Shown piece by piece: positions 62,761 through 64,000 of a DNA stretch of 64,000 bases; the stretch's first letter is position 1, and each line of letters opens with the position of its first letter. The notes under the pieces were generated by a model. The model had not been told where the DNA came from. It did no database searches and was given only the letters and a program-made list of their open reading frames with translations. The position numbers were made by a program, and so were the translations under genes. Origin of the DNA: Bacillota bacterium (GTDB lineage Bacteria > Bacillota > Clostridia > Lachnospirales > Lachnospiraceae); NCBI GenBank assembly GCA_023414875.1, contig JAEZMV010000028.1, forward strand, positions 434,001 to 498,000, read 5' to 3'.

Positions 62761-62868
62761 ACAGCCCATAGTAGGTAAATGACGTAAGGTATTCAACAAG
62801 AGACAACAGCTAAAAAGTGATATAAATATATTCGAGTGTGTTAATAATTTGTGAAAGGATGGTGTCTT

Positions 62869-63171
62869 ATGGTAAGACATATTGTTGCATGGAATTATGC
62901 CGACGGTTTTTCGGCGGAGGAAAATCAAAAAAATGCAGAGCTGATGAAAAAGGAATTGGAAGGCCTGAAGGATTTGATAGACTCAATTGTATCCATTCAG
63001 GTACTCATTCATCCGGTTGATACTTCTGATTCTGATATCCTGCTGGATATTGTTTTCGAGAGCGAAGAAGCATTGAAAGCTTATATCGTTCATCCTGAGC
63101 ATGTCAGAGTTGGTACGAATTATGTGAAACCGGTAGTAAAAAACCGTAAATGCATGGATTTCTTCTTGTAA
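62869..63171 (+). CDS. Dabb family (stress-responsive A/B barrel) protein
   Basis: A 100-residue protein begun at ATG 62869 (AAGGATGG; the frame extends to 62851 over it). VRHIVAWNYADGFS at the start and the block VFESEEALKAYIVHPEHVRVGTNYVKPVVKNRKCMDF at the end are the Dabb dimeric alpha/beta barrel signature. It lies between hisS and aspS, a position often seen in Lachnospiraceae. The function is unknown. Confidence 0.85.
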   Translation: MVRHIVAWNYADGFSAEENQKNAELMKKELEGLKDLIDSIVSIQVLIHPVDTSDSDILLDIVFESEEALKAYIVHPEHVRVGTNYVKPVVKNRKCMDFFL

Positions 63172-63243
63172 TATCTTGGTAAAACCTAGAAACAAAAAAT
63201 ATAAAACGGATTAAAATATTTCATTAAGGAGAAGGAAGAGACC

Positions 63244-64000
63244 ATGGCAGAATCAATGAAGGGCTTACACAGAAGCCACAGATGTACCGAAGTTTCCGGT
63301 AAAAATATAGGTGAAACAGTTACCATCATGGGCTGGGTTCAGAAAAGCAGAAATAAAGGCGGGATCATCTTTGTTGATATGAGAGACCGTTCAGGATTAT
63401 TACAGGTTATATTTGAAGAAAGCGATTGTGGAAGCGAAAACTTTACAAAAGCAGAACGCCTGAGAAGTGAATTTGTAATTGCAGTTATTGGAAAGGTAGA
63501 GGCACGATCCGGAGCTGCCAATGAAAATCTGGCAACAGGACAGATTGAGATAAGGGCTAATCAGCTTCGAATTTTGTCAGAAGCAGATACACCTCCGTTC
63601 CAGATAGAGGAGGAATCTAAGACAAAGGAAGAATTAAGGCTAAAATACCGTTATTTGGATTTAAGAAGACCGGACCTTCAGAGAAATATTATTCTTCGTA
63701 GCAAGGTGGCAAACATTACTCGTCAATTCTTGGAGAGTGAAGGCTTTTTAGAGATTGAGACACCGATGTTAACGAAAAGTACACCGGAAGGAGCAAGAGA
63801 TTATCTGGTACCAAGCCGTGTGCATCCAGGCAATTTCTATGCTTTACCACAATCACCCCAGTTATTTAAGCAGCTTCTTATGTGTGCCGGTTATGACAGG
63901 TATTTTCAAATTGTTAAGTGCTTCCGTGATGAGGATCTTCGTGCCGACAGACAACCGGAGTTCACGCAGATTGATATGGAATTGTCCTTTGTGGATGTAG
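63244..64000 (+). CDS. aspS: aspartyl-tRNA synthetase (partial, continues beyond the window)
   Basis: The first 252 codons are present and the frame is open at 64000. ATG 63244 follows GGAGAAGGAAGAG. The anticodon-binding OB-fold (MGWVQKSRNKGGIIFVDMRDRSGLLQVIFEE, residues 30-60) is followed by the class II core. EEESKTKEELRLKYRYLDLRRP and ETPMLTKSTPEGARDYLVPSR (motif 1 region) and CFRDEDLRADRQPEFTQIDMELSF (motif 2) are diagnostic of bacterial AspRS. Residues selecting between discriminating and non-discriminating forms cannot be decided here. Confidence 0.95.
   Translation, partial: MAESMKGLHRSHRCTEVSGKNIGETVTIMGWVQKSRNKGGIIFVDMRDRSGLLQVIFEESDCGSENFTKAERLRSEFVIAVIGKVEARSGAANENLATGQIEIRANQLRILSEADTPPFQIEEESKTKEELRLKYRYLDLRRPDLQRNIILRSKVANITRQFLESEGFLEIETPMLTKSTPEGARDYLVPSRVHPGNFYALPQSPQLFKQLLMCAGYDRYFQIVKCFRDEDLRADRQPEFTQIDMELSFVDV

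Noticed and set aside
1..64000. tRNA, rRNA, prophage or transposase genes
   Set aside because: No GTTCRA-type T-loops with matching stems outside coding sequence, and no transposase or phage protein motifs were seen in any frame.

Overview
The window comes from the chromosome of a low-GC Gram-positive anaerobe, most probably a member of the Lachnospiraceae (Clostridia). The evidence is strong AGGAGG-type ribosome binding sites with frequent GTG/TTG starts, a SCIFF peptide with its radical SAM maturase, the order recJ-apt-relA-MBL hydrolase-hemZ-hisS-aspS, clostridial families such as DUF3793 and BtrH_N/DUF4872, and 'TKAP'-rich lipoprotein linkers. No rRNA, tRNA, phage, insertion sequence with transposase, or CRISPR array was seen.

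Layout. 1-707: the end of a probable beta-propeller gene and a small RDAC-like gene. 806-13730: a reductive pyrimidine-degradation locus. It holds a PucR regulator, beta-alanine aminotransferase (PydD type), iron alcohol dehydrogenase (malonic semialdehyde reductase type), an NMT1/THI5-type ABC importer, dihydropyrimidinase, a PreA-like dihydropyrimidine dehydrogenase with an extra N-terminal Fe-S domain, and an N-carbamoyl-beta-alanine amidohydrolase. Together these would import a pyrimidine and convert it to 3-hydroxypropionate, CO2 and two usable nitrogens. 13971-18350: GH31 glycosidase, MerR regulator and a BtrH-like protein. 18631-23047: two-component system with an unusual propeller/solute-binding lipoprotein. 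23340-28532: ABC-2 exporter (ATPase and two permeases) with a NarL-type two-component system. 28653-39243: DegV, adenine deaminase, a frameshifted DUF2804 gene, DUF3793, M20 and M42 peptidases, an EAL protein, and argC under two predicted ARG boxes. 39382-46826: HD protein, GPH sugar transporter, DUF1189, GH13 and GH3 glycosidases. 46839-51091: MarR/nitroreductase divergent pair, MGMT, an M3 peptidase and a small protein. 51227-54286: DegV and the SCIFF locus. 54319-64000: housekeeping genes (recJ, apt, relA, MBL hydrolase, hemZ, hisS, Dabb protein, partial aspS).

The most notable points are these. (1) The importer's substrate-binding lipoprotein is circularly permuted: the normal N-terminal quarter of the NMT1 fold is at its C-terminus. 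(2) Two leaders in the same locus carry a bipartite conserved element with a 30-nt identical core, an identical 5' strand and a covarying hairpin, which looks like an undescribed cis-regulatory RNA. (3) A 270-bp foldback element separates pydD from pydE. (4) The PreA-like enzyme carries the Fe-S part of PreT but no flavin/NAD(P)H domain, so its electron donor is unclear. (5) The scfA gene has a structured leader with a nested terminator. (6) The hemZ-hisS gap is a triple 50-bp hairpin repeat that re-copies the end of hemZ.

Many gene starts given here were moved downstream of the longest open frame because a ribosome binding site, promoter or terminator lies inside the longer version. All homology statements come from recognition of motifs, not from searches.
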